Source: Limnohabitans sp. Jir72 | GTDB taxonomy: Bacteria > Pseudomonadota > Gammaproteobacteria > Burkholderiales > Burkholderiaceae_C | Direction of reading: 5' to 3' | Length of the DNA: 64,000 bases | Assembly (NCBI RefSeq): GCF_003063575.1 | Contig: NZ_NESC01000005.1 | Coordinates: forward strand, 248,001-312,000 | Shown: one piece after another, positions 8,466-17,252 of the stretch | How positions within the stretch are numbered: the first letter of the stretch is position 1 | Layout of the letters: each line of letters starts with the position of its first letter | The notes under the pieces: model-generated | What the model was told of the DNA's origin: nothing | The model's input: the letters and a program-made list of their open reading frames with translations, nothing else | The model's database searches: none | Made by a program: the position numbers and the translations under genes

Positions 8466-9413
8466 ATGACCTTGCAGTATCTGATCGCCCTGGTTTGTTT
8501 TGCCGGTACTTGCCATCAGGCCGCATTGGCGGCTGACCAGATCTTTGTCACCAACGAAGGCAGCGGCGATGTTTCGGTGATCGATGTGCACACCGACCAA
8601 GTTGTCGCCACGATCGCCTTGGGTGGCAAGCCACGCGGCTTGGCCACTTGCGCCAACGACCCCTATTTGTATGTGAGCAACCAGTACCAGTCGCAGTTGC
8701 AGGTGATTGACACCCGCAACCACCAACTGCATAAGACGCTGACCTTGGGGGACTCGCCAGAAGCGGTCAATTGCTCGCCCGATGGGAAGTGGCTGGCGAT
8801 TGCCAACGAAGACAGCAACAGCGTGAGTTTGGTGTCAACCCGCAGTTTCAAGGTGGAGTTCAATATCCCGGTACAAGGTAAAAACCCTGAGCATGCCGTG
8901 TTCAGTCCCGACGGCAAGCTGCTGTTGGTGTCGGCAGAAGAAGCGGACCAGATAGATGTGGTGGATGTAGCCGCCCAGCGACAGACAGGCAGTGTGCGCG
9001 TGGGCCAGCGACCCCGGGGCATCACGTTCAGCCCGGATGGGCGAACTGCCTATGTCGCCGCAGAAGTGGACAATGTGTTGGTGGCCATCGACATGCAGAC
9101 ACTGAGCGTGAAAGGGCGGCTGGCAGTTGGCCTGCGCACCAATGGTCTGGCCATGCACCCCAGCGGTCGGTGGTTGTTTGCCAGCAATGGCGGTGATGCC
9201 AATGTGGCCGTGGTGGATACGGCCAGCTTCAAGGTGGTGGCCAAGGCACCCGTCGGCCAGAGACCCTGGAACATGGCGATCAGCCGCGATGGCAAAAAAC
9301 TTTATGTGGCATCTGGCCGCAGTCACGCGGTGGGCGTGGTGGATACCCAGAACTTCGAATCACTCAAAAGTATTCCTGTGGGCAAACTGCCTTGGGGCAC
9401 TGCTGCCAATTGA
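8466..9413 (+). CDS. YVTN-type beta-propeller protein linked to PQQ catabolism
   Basis: 315 residues from ATG 8466, which begins a signal peptide (MTLQYLIALVCFAG...AALA); an upstream ATG at 8379 gives no signal peptide. The mature protein is a seven-bladed propeller made of about 42-residue YVTN repeats (for example IFVTNEGSGDVSVIDV, AVFSPDGKLLLVSAEE, ITFSPDGRTAYVAAE). Proteins of this size and pattern are often found with quinoprotein alcohol dehydrogenases; their biochemical role is not established. First gene of a four-gene operon (43 bp to cytochrome b561). Confidence 0.88.
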   Translation: MTLQYLIALVCFAGTCHQAALAADQIFVTNEGSGDVSVIDVHTDQVVATIALGGKPRGLATCANDPYLYVSNQYQSQLQVIDTRNHQLHKTLTLGDSPEAVNCSPDGKWLAIANEDSNSVSLVSTRSFKVEFNIPVQGKNPEHAVFSPDGKLLLVSAEEADQIDVVDVAAQRQTGSVRVGQRPRGITFSPDGRTAYVAAEVDNVLVAIDMQTLSVKGRLAVGLRTNGLAMHPSGRWLFASNGGDANVAVVDTASFKVVAKAPVGQRPWNMAISRDGKKLYVASGRSHAVGVVDTQNFESLKSIPVGKLPWGTAAN

Positions 9414-9456
9414 ATCGTGTTGACGTACCGCTTCAGACAACCTGGATTGACTTCGC

Positions 9457-10077
9457 ATGAACAAAACGCCTGCATGGCCCCCCTTCGCTGAAGCGACGGT
9501 TCAAGACACAAGCCGCTTGCGCTATACCCGTATCGCCATTGTTTTGCATTGGTTGTTGGCCGTGGGTCTGATGTACCAACTGACTTTGGGCATCTGGATG
9601 GACGGCGTGCCCAAGACCCCGCCGGGTTTGCGCGCCGAATGGTTCAATTGGCACAAATCCGTCGGTTTGCTATTGGGTTTGTTGATCTTGCTGCGTGGTG
9701 TGTGGCGACTGACCCATGCCCGCCCTGGATGGCCCAAAGCACTGCCGTGCTGGCAACAGCAGGCAGCGGGCATCTCACATGCGCTGCTGTATGTTTGCAT
9801 GTTTACCATGCCCTTGAGTGGCTTTTTGGGTTCGAGCTTCACCCAATACCCGATCAAGTTTTTTGGTACACCTCTGCCCCGTCTGTGGCAGGCCGAACCT
9901 GATTTGAAAAACCTGCTGAGCTCGGTGCATACGGGCACCTCTTACGTTTTCATAGGCCTGATCGTGCTGCATGTGATGGCCACTTTGTGGCATGTGCTGC
10001 GCCGTGACGGCGTGTTCTCGCGCATCTGGCCTGTGGCACAAAAAGCCGGTGCCGCTGCGCCCGAAACGGCAGCTTGA
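9457..10077 (+). CDS. Cytochrome b561 family membrane protein
   Basis: 206 residues with four hydrophobic helices near 27-45, 65-82, 103-122 and 158-180. Candidate haem b histidines are in VLHWLL, NWHKSV, SHALLY and VHTGTS/LHVMA. The family exchanges electrons between quinol and periplasmic acceptors. Here it may link quinone to the NosR-like protein or the beta-propeller partner. It sits between the propeller gene and the histidine kinase (9-12 bp), so it is part of the same transcript. Confidence 0.9.
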   Translation: MNKTPAWPPFAEATVQDTSRLRYTRIAIVLHWLLAVGLMYQLTLGIWMDGVPKTPPGLRAEWFNWHKSVGLLLGLLILLRGVWRLTHARPGWPKALPCWQQQAAGISHALLYVCMFTMPLSGFLGSSFTQYPIKFFGTPLPRLWQAEPDLKNLLSSVHTGTSYVFIGLIVLHVMATLWHVLRRDGVFSRIWPVAQKAGAAAPETAA

Positions 10078-10086
10078 GGGTCGCCG

Positions 10087-11037
10087 GTGATGCTGGGCAA
10101 TCTCCGCATGCTTGTGTCAAGTTCGTGGCGTGATGGCGTGAGTGTGCTGGCGGCGGTTCTGGGATTTGTCGTTTTGACTTCAAAGCTCGAATTGTCTGAG
10201 AGGCTGGTGCCGTGGTTGCGGCAGCACGAAGCATTGCAACTGGACGAACTGCCTTTGACACTCTTGGTGCTGTCGCTCAGCCTGGCTTGGTTTGCTTGGC
10301 GGCGTGTGCGCGATGCCCAAGCCGAGCTGATGGAGCGCAAAGCCGCTCAGGTCCGTGTGTCGGAGTTGCTGGCCCACAACCGCGACCTGACGCAGCGCCT
10401 TTTCACCGCCCAAGAAGACGAACGTCAACTGTTGGCGCGTGACCTTCACGATGAAGTGGGACAGGCTTGTACCGCTTTGCGCATTGAGGCGGCTTACATT
10501 GCGAAAGCCGCGCATGCCCAACCCGAGCAAGTGGTCAGTGCTGCCCAGCGGGTGGATGATGCAGCGCACCGGATGCACAGGCTGGCGCGCGACATGTTGA
10601 CTCGGCTGCGCCCGGCGCACCTGGACAGCTTGGGCCTGGAGCGTGCTTTGCACGAACTGTGCCGCAATTGGCAGATGCAATGCGGGGTGGCTTGCACTTT
10701 TGTGGCAAAAGGCTTGCCCGACGCGTTCCTCGATTACGCCAGCATCAGTGTGTACCGATTGATTCAGGAGGCTTTGACCAATGTCGCTCGGCACGCCAGG
10801 GCTACACGCGTGCAGGTAGCGGTTGTGGTCCAAGGCGATGCATTGATGCTCAGCATTGAAGACAACGGTTGCGGTATCCCTGTAGATGCCGAGCACGCCT
10901 TGGGCCTGGGTTGTGTGGGCATGCACGAACGGGTGGCCAGTTTGCACGGCGCGATTGTCTGGCAAGACGCTCGACCCGGTGTGCACGTGGTGGCCACATT
11001 GCCATTGGTGTCACTTTTAAAGCAGCGCCAGCCATGA
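10087..11037 (+). CDS. Sensor histidine kinase (NarL/FixJ-partner type)
   Basis: 316 residues. GTG 10087 or the next codon ATG 10090 could be the start. Two membrane helices (about 17-33 and 56-72) enclose a very short periplasmic loop. A coiled linker leads to a HisKA_3 dimerisation domain with phospho-acceptor H121 in ARDLHDEVGQ, then a HATPase_c domain with the N-box QEALTNVARHA and G-box motif EDNGCGI. The small loop suggests sensing in or near the membrane, perhaps of redox state. The stop overlaps the response-regulator start (ATGA). Kinases of this type regulate quinoprotein ethanol dehydrogenase genes in Pseudomonas; a similar role here is inferred from position. Confidence 0.92.
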   Translation: MMLGNLRMLVSSSWRDGVSVLAAVLGFVVLTSKLELSERLVPWLRQHEALQLDELPLTLLVLSLSLAWFAWRRVRDAQAELMERKAAQVRVSELLAHNRDLTQRLFTAQEDERQLLARDLHDEVGQACTALRIEAAYIAKAAHAQPEQVVSAAQRVDDAAHRMHRLARDMLTRLRPAHLDSLGLERALHELCRNWQMQCGVACTFVAKGLPDAFLDYASISVYRLIQEALTNVARHARATRVQVAVVVQGDALMLSIEDNGCGIPVDAEHALGLGCVGMHERVASLHGAIVWQDARPGVHVVATLPLVSLLKQRQP

Positions 11038-11675
11038 TCCGGGTGTTGTTGGTGGATGACCATCCGGTGGTGCGTGCCGGTTATTCGCGCTTGCTGGAGC
11101 AGGCCGACGCCATCCAAGTGGTGGCGCAAGCCGCGTCCGTTCAGGAAGCTTATGTTGCATTTCTTGAGCACTGCCCTGATGTCACCATCTCGGATGTGTC
11201 CATGCCCGGCACGGGGGGACTGGAGCTTTTGCGCAAAATCCGCCAGCGCGACCCGGATGCCCGGGTGCTGATGTGCAGCATGCACGACAGCCCGACCCTG
11301 GTGCGAAGCGCTCTTGAAGGAGGTGCTGCGGGCTTTGTCACCAAAAACGCACCACCCGACAACTTGGCGCAGGCCGTGCTGCAGGTGATGACCGGTGAGC
11401 GCTTCCTGAGTGATGACCTGGATCCAGCGCTGTTGAGCGAAGTCGCAGATGACGAAAGCGTGCTGGTGGCACAACTCACTTTGCGTGAAATTGAGATCTG
11501 GCGTTTGCTGGCGCTGGGGCACACGGCTGCCGAATGTGCCCAACTGCTGAACCTGAGTTTGAAAACCGTGGCCAATAACCAAACCCTGATTCGGGAAAAG
11601 TTGGGGGTCGGTACTTCTGCAGCCTTGGTGCACCTGGCTCAGCGGCACCACATCATTGATCGCGCCTTCAGTTAA
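11034..11675 (+). CDS. LuxR/NarL-family response regulator
   Basis: 213 residues. Receiver domain with acidic pair D8-D9 (LLVDDHP), phospho-acceptor D54 in ISDVSMPG, and a C-terminal LuxR-type helix-turn-helix (about 145-205, LTLREIEIWRLLALGHTAAE). The start codon overlaps the kinase stop codon, so it is the cognate partner. It resembles AgmR/ExaE-type regulators of PQQ alcohol oxidation by layout. The last 8 bp overlap the convergent TonB receptor gene. Confidence 0.93.
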   Translation: MIRVLLVDDHPVVRAGYSRLLEQADAIQVVAQAASVQEAYVAFLEHCPDVTISDVSMPGTGGLELLRKIRQRDPDARVLMCSMHDSPTLVRSALEGGAAGFVTKNAPPDNLAQAVLQVMTGERFLSDDLDPALLSEVADDESVLVAQLTLREIEIWRLLALGHTAAECAQLLNLSLKTVANNQTLIREKLGVGTSAALVHLAQRHHIIDRAFS

Positions 11676-14169
11676 AGCGTTGGCGCAGGCTCAGCCAAAA
11701 GGTGCGCGGCGCTCCCGGCGCCACAAACATCGAATTTTGTCGTGGATATGCGTTGCCAACGGCTGCATAAGGTCGCGCCACAAACTGTTGGCCGTTTGCA
11801 CTGAAGGCGGTGGGGCCCATCTGGGCGGCGCTGGCGTATGCGGCGTTGAAAAGATTGGCGATGTTGAGGGTCCAAGTGGTGTCGGGTGCGCTCTGGTAGC
11901 GTGCGTTCAGGTTGAACACCGCATACCCCGCGGTGCGACCCGAGCCCAGGTAGTTCAGCCCATCGGGCTGGTGCTGGTTGTTTTCGTTGCCCCTGGCCAG
12001 CATGCTGCTGGTGGCCACCATGCTGGCACCCACGCGCCATGCGTTGTTGGCTTGGTAATCAGCATGCAGCTTGAGGATGTGCCGGGGCATGAGTGGGATG
12101 GAGTCGCCCGGGCGCACGCTGATGTTACCGTCCAGCCCGGGGGCGCTGGCATCGCTGCTGCTGTTGGCCGAGCCGCCCAATGTTTCGGGGCTTTGGTAAG
12201 TGGCCTGCAGCCAAGTGTATTGGCCACCGAAGGCCCAACGGGTATAGCGGCTTTGTACGCCCAGCTCCAGGCCTTGGCGTCGGGTTTGGCCGAAGTTGCG
12301 GAAGTAACCAAAACCGTTTTGGGTGTCCGATGCGACAAACAGGATGTCGTCCGTGTTGTCGGCGCGGAATACGCCAGCAGTCCATTGGGTCTGGGGTGAC
12401 AATTTGGCGCGCCAGCCGGCTTCCCAGGTTTTGGTGACGACTTGCCGCAGCGGTGGGTCACCAGCCATGGCATTGGGCAATTTGCAGGGGCTTGCCGGGT
12501 CTGCGCAGCCCAGTTCGGTCGAAGTGGGGGTGCGGCTGCCTTCGTTGTAGCCGACATAGGCGCTCACAGCAGGGCTGACAACAAAAGCCAGTCCCAGCGC
12601 CGGGTTCAGTCGGCTGAATGAATGGTCCCCATCAAGCGAACCCGTGCCACCCCCTGGGGTGATCTGGTCGTTGTTGCGGATGTGCGTGTGGTTATAGCGC
12701 GCTGACAGCGTCAGGTGTAGGCGCTCGTTGAATGACAAGGTATCGGTGGCGTACAAGCTCCAGGTGGTGGCTTGGCCGCGCAGGTCCACCCGGTTGTCAA
12801 AAGGCACGCCGTCCAAGGTTCCGCCGGTGACACCATCAGCATAAACCTTGACACCCGTCACACTGCGGTCGGGGTTGAGGTAGCCCAGTTCGCTGGTTTG
12901 TTCAAAGCGGGTTTGGTTCTTGTCATAAGCCAACCCGCCGGTCAGCTGGTTTCGTTGTCCGGCCAGTGGGGCCAGCCATGTCCATTGACCGGCAAAGCCG
13001 ACGTTGCTTTGCTCGGTGCGGGTGCGGTTGAGCAGGCCGGTGCATTTTTCGGCCGGTTCGTCGCCTTGCAAGGCCTGTGCAATGCAGCGCCACATCGGGA
13101 ACGGGGTATTGCTGGCGTTGGCCCCTGCGCCCGCTGGGTAGTTGGTGTAGCCAGAATTTTGCAAGGCCGAGCGATCATTCGCACTCAGTTGGTAGACGGA
13201 CTGGCCCAGTGCGTTGTCGTTCACATCGCCATTGAGGCTGCGGGTGTGCACGCTGCGGGCGTAAGCATTGCCAGAAAAAATCAGCTCGTCGCTCAAGGCA
13301 TGCTTGGCGGTTAGGTTGATCTGCGTAGCGCGGTTCTCGGTCTGGTCGGGGCGGGTGTAGACACTGTTGCGCGCATTGGCCAGCATGCGCATTTCTTGCA
13401 TGCCATTGCCGGTGAGTGCGTTGTCGGCGTGCGAGATGGACAAAGCCACATCGGTGCTGCCGTCTTTGTAGCCCAGTTTTCCAAACAGTTGCCGAACCTG
13501 TGAGGGTGAGGCATCACGCCAGCCTGTCTCGTTGTAGCTGTTGCCGGTGATCCACCAGTGCAGGCCTTGTTCGTTACGCCCACCGTGTTCAAACTCAGCT
13601 GAGCGGCGGCCGTATTGCCCTGCGGTGCCGGTGACCGACGTGCCTGCGTGCGTGAGCCCCGACTTGGTCTGTATGGACAAAGCCCCGCCCAATGTGTTCA
13701 GGCCAAACAGCGGGTTGGAGCCGGGCATCAGCGTGATGCTGGCGATCGCACTGCGTGGCATCAGATCCCAGCTCACCACATCGCCAAAAGGCTGGTTCAT
13801 GCGCATCCCGTCCATGTACACCGACAGGCCTTGCGGCGTGCCCAGCAAGGGTGACGCGGTAAAACCCCGGTAGCTCACGTCCATCTGGAACGGATTGCCT
13901 TGTGTATTGTTGACATGCACGCCACCCAGCCTTTGGTTCATGAAATCAGACAGGTTCAAGGCCTGACTTGCATCGATTTCTGCGCTGGTGGCGGTCTGCA
14001 CGGCCGAGGCGATCTCGGACAGGGGTTGGTTCACGCCGGGGACTGGCAAGGTGCCGATCACAGTCACAACTTCTGCGCGTGGCGTAAGCTCTTGTGCCTG
14101 TGCCGTCAAGTGCGCACAGAGTGCCGTCAACGCCAACGGCATCCACGAAAACCGAAAATTTTTCACCAT
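11668..14169 (-). CDS. TonB-dependent outer-membrane receptor
   Basis: 833 residues. ATG 14169 is preferred over the frame start at 14217: it follows AGGTGG, begins a good signal peptide (MVKNFRFSWMPLALTALCAHLTAQAQ), and the sigma-54 promoter at 14202-14216 lies between the two. A plug domain (about 30-150: EVVTVIGT TonB-box-like segment, VSYRGFTASPLLGTPQGLSVYMDG) precedes a 22-strand type beta-barrel ending FWLSLRQRFN. Such receptors import metal chelates or other scarce ligands using TonB energy. Its promoter type and position tie it to the PQQ dehydrogenase; a role in lanthanide or metallophore uptake is a hypothesis. Confidence 0.93.
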   Translation of the reverse strand: MVKNFRFSWMPLALTALCAHLTAQAQELTPRAEVVTVIGTLPVPGVNQPLSEIASAVQTATSAEIDASQALNLSDFMNQRLGGVHVNNTQGNPFQMDVSYRGFTASPLLGTPQGLSVYMDGMRMNQPFGDVVSWDLMPRSAIASITLMPGSNPLFGLNTLGGALSIQTKSGLTHAGTSVTGTAGQYGRRSAEFEHGGRNEQGLHWWITGNSYNETGWRDASPSQVRQLFGKLGYKDGSTDVALSISHADNALTGNGMQEMRMLANARNSVYTRPDQTENRATQINLTAKHALSDELIFSGNAYARSVHTRSLNGDVNDNALGQSVYQLSANDRSALQNSGYTNYPAGAGANASNTPFPMWRCIAQALQGDEPAEKCTGLLNRTRTEQSNVGFAGQWTWLAPLAGQRNQLTGGLAYDKNQTRFEQTSELGYLNPDRSVTGVKVYADGVTGGTLDGVPFDNRVDLRGQATTWSLYATDTLSFNERLHLTLSARYNHTHIRNNDQITPGGGTGSLDGDHSFSRLNPALGLAFVVSPAVSAYVGYNEGSRTPTSTELGCADPASPCKLPNAMAGDPPLRQVVTKTWEAGWRAKLSPQTQWTAGVFRADNTDDILFVASDTQNGFGYFRNFGQTRRQGLELGVQSRYTRWAFGGQYTWLQATYQSPETLGGSANSSSDASAPGLDGNISVRPGDSIPLMPRHILKLHADYQANNAWRVGASMVATSSMLARGNENNQHQPDGLNYLGSGRTAGYAVFNLNARYQSAPDTTWTLNIANLFNAAYASAAQMGPTAFSANGQQFVARPYAAVGNAYPRQNSMFVAPGAPRTFWLSLRQRFN

Positions 14170-14201
14170 CGGGTACCACCTGAAACCAACACGATCGATC
14201 C

Positions 14202-14216
14202 GCAAAACAGGGACCA
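14202..14216 (-). promoter_or_regulatory. Sigma-54-like promoter for the TonB receptor gene
   Basis: The minus strand reads TGGTCCCTGTTTTGCG, with GG-N10-GC spacing kept and the same CTGTTTTGC core as the NosR-like promoter; two or three bases differ from consensus. The start would be near 14190, a leader of about 20 nt. A dyad ACCATA-N4-TATGGT (14213-14228) overlaps the -24 element and could be a regulator site. Confidence 0.5.
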
Positions 14217-14301
14217 TATTCCTATGGTTCTACTTTAGGGCGGCGGCGTCACAAGCGACAGGGAAAAAATCCCGCCGTGTTTCTGATGGATACCTGCTGT
14301 T

Positions 14302-14682
14302 TTAAAGCCAAGCCTGTGTCAATGCCAGGTGAATCAGCCATGCGCCGCCGATGAGCCAGACCACAACAAAGCACACAGCGGCTGCACGGCTGCGGGGCCG
14401 CGCCAATAAGGCCGTCGCTTGCATTCGGGCTTCCAAAAGCACATCGGGTGGCAGCAATCGGATCACGGCCAGCAGACCCAGGGGCACGATCAGCAGATCG
14501 TCCAGGTAGCCCAGCACCGGAATGAAATCGGGAATCAGGTCGATGGGGCTGAGTGCATAGGCGGCCACCAGCAGGGCCAGCATGCGGGCGAACCATGGCG
14601 TGCGCGGGTCGCGCGCTGCGAAATAGACGGCGACCACATCTTGCTTGATCTGGCGCGCCCAGGATTTGATGGATTGGAGCAT
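14302..14682 (-). CDS. DUF1232 (YkvA-like) membrane protein
   Basis: 126 residues. It carries the DUF1232 core [19 protein letters not shown] (about residues 45-63) between hydrophobic segments, plus a further C-terminal helix (about 100-120). The family function is unknown. It is divergent from a second DUF1232 gene that shares the same core motif, with 90 bp between the starts, so the two are probably old paralogues. Confidence 0.8.
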   Translation of the reverse strand: MLQSIKSWARQIKQDVVAVYFAARDPRTPWFARMLALLVAAYALSPIDLIPDFIPVLGYLDDLLIVPLGLLAVIRLLPPDVLLEARMQATALLARPRSRAAAVCFVVVWLIGGAWLIHLALTQAWL

Positions 14683-14772
14683 GGCGGTCTATGGCTTTGT
14701 CAAACCGGGCAGAAAGGGCGTTGTGGGGGCAAAATGGACAGACACCCATCGTAACGCCACCGGAAGGCATTC

Positions 14773-15117
14773 ATGACCCAGGACAAACTGCTGGACAAAC
14801 CCGAGTTCAAAGACGAGCACCTGTGGGACAAGCTCCGCAATGCTGCCTTGATCGCTGGCAAGGACGTGGTTGAAAAAGCATTGTGTTTGTACTATGCCGC
14901 CCAGCGGCCCGACACCCCGCTGTGGGCCAAGACCGTCATCTATGGCGCATTGACTTACTTCATCTCGCCGATCGACGCGGTGCCCGACATCACGCCGGTG
15001 CTGGGCTACTCGGACGACCTGGGCGTGCTGGTCTCGGCCGTATTGACGGTCGCCATGTACGTGAGCGATGACGTCAAGCAACAAGCCCGCGACAAGGTTC
15101 GTACTTGGTTTTCGTGA
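14773..15117 (+). CDS. DUF1232 (YkvA-like) protein, paralogue of the divergent neighbour
   Basis: 114 residues with the core SPIDAVPDITPVLGYSDDL (about 66-84). The N-terminal half is charged and likely cytoplasmic. Compared with the neighbour at 14302-14682 it lacks the extra C-terminal helix. No pathway can be assigned. The plus-strand operon that follows starts 130 bp later and probably has its own promoter. Confidence 0.8.
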   Translation: MTQDKLLDKPEFKDEHLWDKLRNAALIAGKDVVEKALCLYYAAQRPDTPLWAKTVIYGALTYFISPIDAVPDITPVLGYSDDLGVLVSAVLTVAMYVSDDVKQQARDKVRTWFS

Positions 15118-15247
15118 GGGCTTGTGCCCAAGGGGGCTTTCAGTCACGTATTCCCTGATGGCGATGCACAGACACCTCAAGCAAGATGCGTGAAGACATC
15201 GGTTCTACACAAGGGCGTTGTGCCGCCCGCACCCACAGGAGACCCCC

Positions 15248-16384
15248 ATGAATGCATTTTTGAAAACCGCGCTGATCAGCGCACTGTTCGCATCGGCTGC
15301 GGTGCAGGCGCAAACGGTCAAGATTGTCGGCCTGGTCGAGCTGACCGGCACCGGCGCCACTTCGGGCACCAACTTTGACAACGGCATGAAGCTGGCCGTC
15401 AAGGAAATCAATGCCGCAGGCGGCATCCTGGGCCGCAAGATCGACTACAGCGCCAGCGACACCCAGTCCAACCCCGGCGTGGCCAAAGGCCTGGCCGAAA
15501 AAGCCGCCGACGATGGTGCCTACGTGGTCATGGGCCCGGTGTTTTCGGGCTCCATTTTGGTGAGCATGGCGGCCACCCGCCGCGCCGAGATTCCGAACTT
15601 CACGGGCGGCGAAGCGGCGGCCATCACGCAGCAGGGCAACCCCTATGTGTTCCGCACCTCGTTCACGCAATCGACCGCCATGCCCAAGATCGCGGGCTAC
15701 ATCAAGGACACGGTCAAGGCCAAAGTGGTCGATGTGATCTATGTGAACAACGATTTCGGCAAAGGCGGCCGTGACCTGATCAACAAGGCGCTTGAAGCCC
15801 GTGGCATCAAGGTCGGGGCCGATGTGTCCACCGAACCTGGCCAAGTTGACTTCAGCAGCGCGGTCATCAAGGTCAAGCAGTCCGGTGGCGATGCCGTGTT
15901 TGTGTACTCCAATGAGGAAGAGTCGGCCCGCTTGCTGCGCGAGCTGAAAAAGCAGGGCTACAACAAACCCGTGATCGGCGAGACGGTTCTGACCAGCCAG
16001 AAAGTGATCGAGTTGGCCGGTGATGCCGCCAATGGCGCTGTGGCCCATGTGGGCTTGACCGCCGACGCGCCGCAGCCCAGCGTGAAGAAATTTGACGAGG
16101 CCTACCAGCGCGAATTCAAGTCGCGCACCGACCACAACGGCCTCAAGGGTTACATCGGCATTTACACCGTCAAGGCTGTGACCGAGAAGATCGGCAAGTT
16201 CGATGCCAAGGCCTTTGCCGCCGCCATGAAAAACATCAGCCTCTCGGCCAAGACCACGCCCGGCTTATTGCTGGACTTGAGCTACGACGCCAATGGCGAC
16301 CTGGACCGCGAAAGCTACATGACCAAAGTGGTGGGCGGCAAACAAGTGGTCACCGACATCTTGCCGCCCGTCAACAAGAAATAA
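15248..16384 (+). CDS. LivJ-type ABC transporter substrate-binding protein
   Basis: 378 residues from ATG 15248 (AGGAG 5 nt upstream), with signal peptide MNAFLKTALISALFASAAVQA. The fold family is the branched-chain amino-acid/aromatic-acid binding proteins (motifs VKIVGLVELTGTGATSGTNF, AVKEINAAGGILGRKI, DDGAYVVMGPV). No LivH/M/G/F membrane or ATPase genes are in the window, so the permease must be elsewhere. It is the first gene of a tight four-gene operon (18, 10 and 21 bp gaps) with AroE-like, amidohydrolase and esterase genes, which suggests an aromatic or alicyclic acid ligand; this is inference. Confidence 0.9.
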   Translation: MNAFLKTALISALFASAAVQAQTVKIVGLVELTGTGATSGTNFDNGMKLAVKEINAAGGILGRKIDYSASDTQSNPGVAKGLAEKAADDGAYVVMGPVFSGSILVSMAATRRAEIPNFTGGEAAAITQQGNPYVFRTSFTQSTAMPKIAGYIKDTVKAKVVDVIYVNNDFGKGGRDLINKALEARGIKVGADVSTEPGQVDFSSAVIKVKQSGGDAVFVYSNEEESARLLRELKKQGYNKPVIGETVLTSQKVIELAGDAANGAVAHVGLTADAPQPSVKKFDEAYQREFKSRTDHNGLKGYIGIYTVKAVTEKIGKFDAKAFAAAMKNISLSAKTTPGLLLDLSYDANGDLDRESYMTKVVGGKQVVTDILPPVNKK

Positions 16385-16402
16385 ACCCTCAACCACACAC
16401 CG

Positions 16403-17242
16403 ATGGAACACACCAAGTTCAAACTGGCCGGGGTGATGGGCTCGCCCATCCTTCAGTCGCGCTCGCCGATTCTTCATAACCACTGGCTGGCTCAATACGG
16501 CTTGAAGGGCGCTTACGGCCACTTTCAGGTTGAGCCACAAAATCTGCAAGCGGCCATTCGCGGCTTGTCTGCCTTGGGTCTGGCGGGCTGCAACATTTCG
16601 TTGCCGCACAAAGTTGCAGCGCTGGCTTTCATGGACGTGGTCGACCCAGTGGCCCTGCGCATGGGCGCGATCAATTGCATCGTGGTGCAGGACGACGGCA
16701 GCTTGCACGGCTTCAACAACGATGGTTATGGCTACATTCAGAGCCTCAAGGATGTGAAGCCCGATTGGCGTGCCGACGCAGGCCCTGTGTTCGTGTTGGG
16801 CGCTGGCGGTGCGGCGCGTGCCGTGGTGCTGAGCCTGATCGACGAGGGTGCTCGCGAGATCCGCCTGACCAACCGCAGCATCGACAAAGCCCAGGCCTTG
16901 GCCGCCGGTCTGGAAGCCGTCGTCAAGGTCGTGCCCTGGGCCGAGCGCAACGCGGCCATGGACGGTGCGGCTTTGTTGGTGAACACCACCAACCAAGGCA
17001 TGTACGGTCAGCCGCCGCTCGATGTGGCGCTCGACGTCCTGCCGTTGTCGGCCATGGTGTCGGACGTGATTTACATCCCGCTCGAAACCCCATTGCTGCA
17101 AGCTGCGCGTTTGCGCGGCCACACCACCGTCAATGGTCTGGGCATGCTGCTCAACCAAGCGCGTCCTGCCTTCAAGGCTTGGTTTGGCGTGATGCCCGAG
17201 ATCACCCCCGAACTCAAGCAAGCCATCTTGGCCACCTTCTGA
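16403..17242 (+). CDS. Shikimate/quinate dehydrogenase family (AroE-like)
   Basis: 279 residues. The substrate-binding SRSPILHN motif (19-26), catalytic K70 in SLPHK and D107 in FNNDGYG are present, followed by an NAD(P)-binding GAGGAARAV loop. The usual NTDG motif reads NNDG. The protein sits in a catabolic operon with a binding protein and an amidohydrolase rather than with biosynthetic genes, so quinate/shikimate use, or a related hydroxy-acid, is more likely than aromatic amino-acid synthesis. Confidence 0.88.
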   Translation: MEHTKFKLAGVMGSPILQSRSPILHNHWLAQYGLKGAYGHFQVEPQNLQAAIRGLSALGLAGCNISLPHKVAALAFMDVVDPVALRMGAINCIVVQDDGSLHGFNNDGYGYIQSLKDVKPDWRADAGPVFVLGAGGAARAVVLSLIDEGAREIRLTNRSIDKAQALAAGLEAVVKVVPWAERNAAMDGAALLVNTTNQGMYGQPPLDVALDVLPLSAMVSDVIYIPLETPLLQAARLRGHTTVNGLGMLLNQARPAFKAWFGVMPEITPELKQAILATF

Positions 17243-17252
17243 CGGGCACCGC

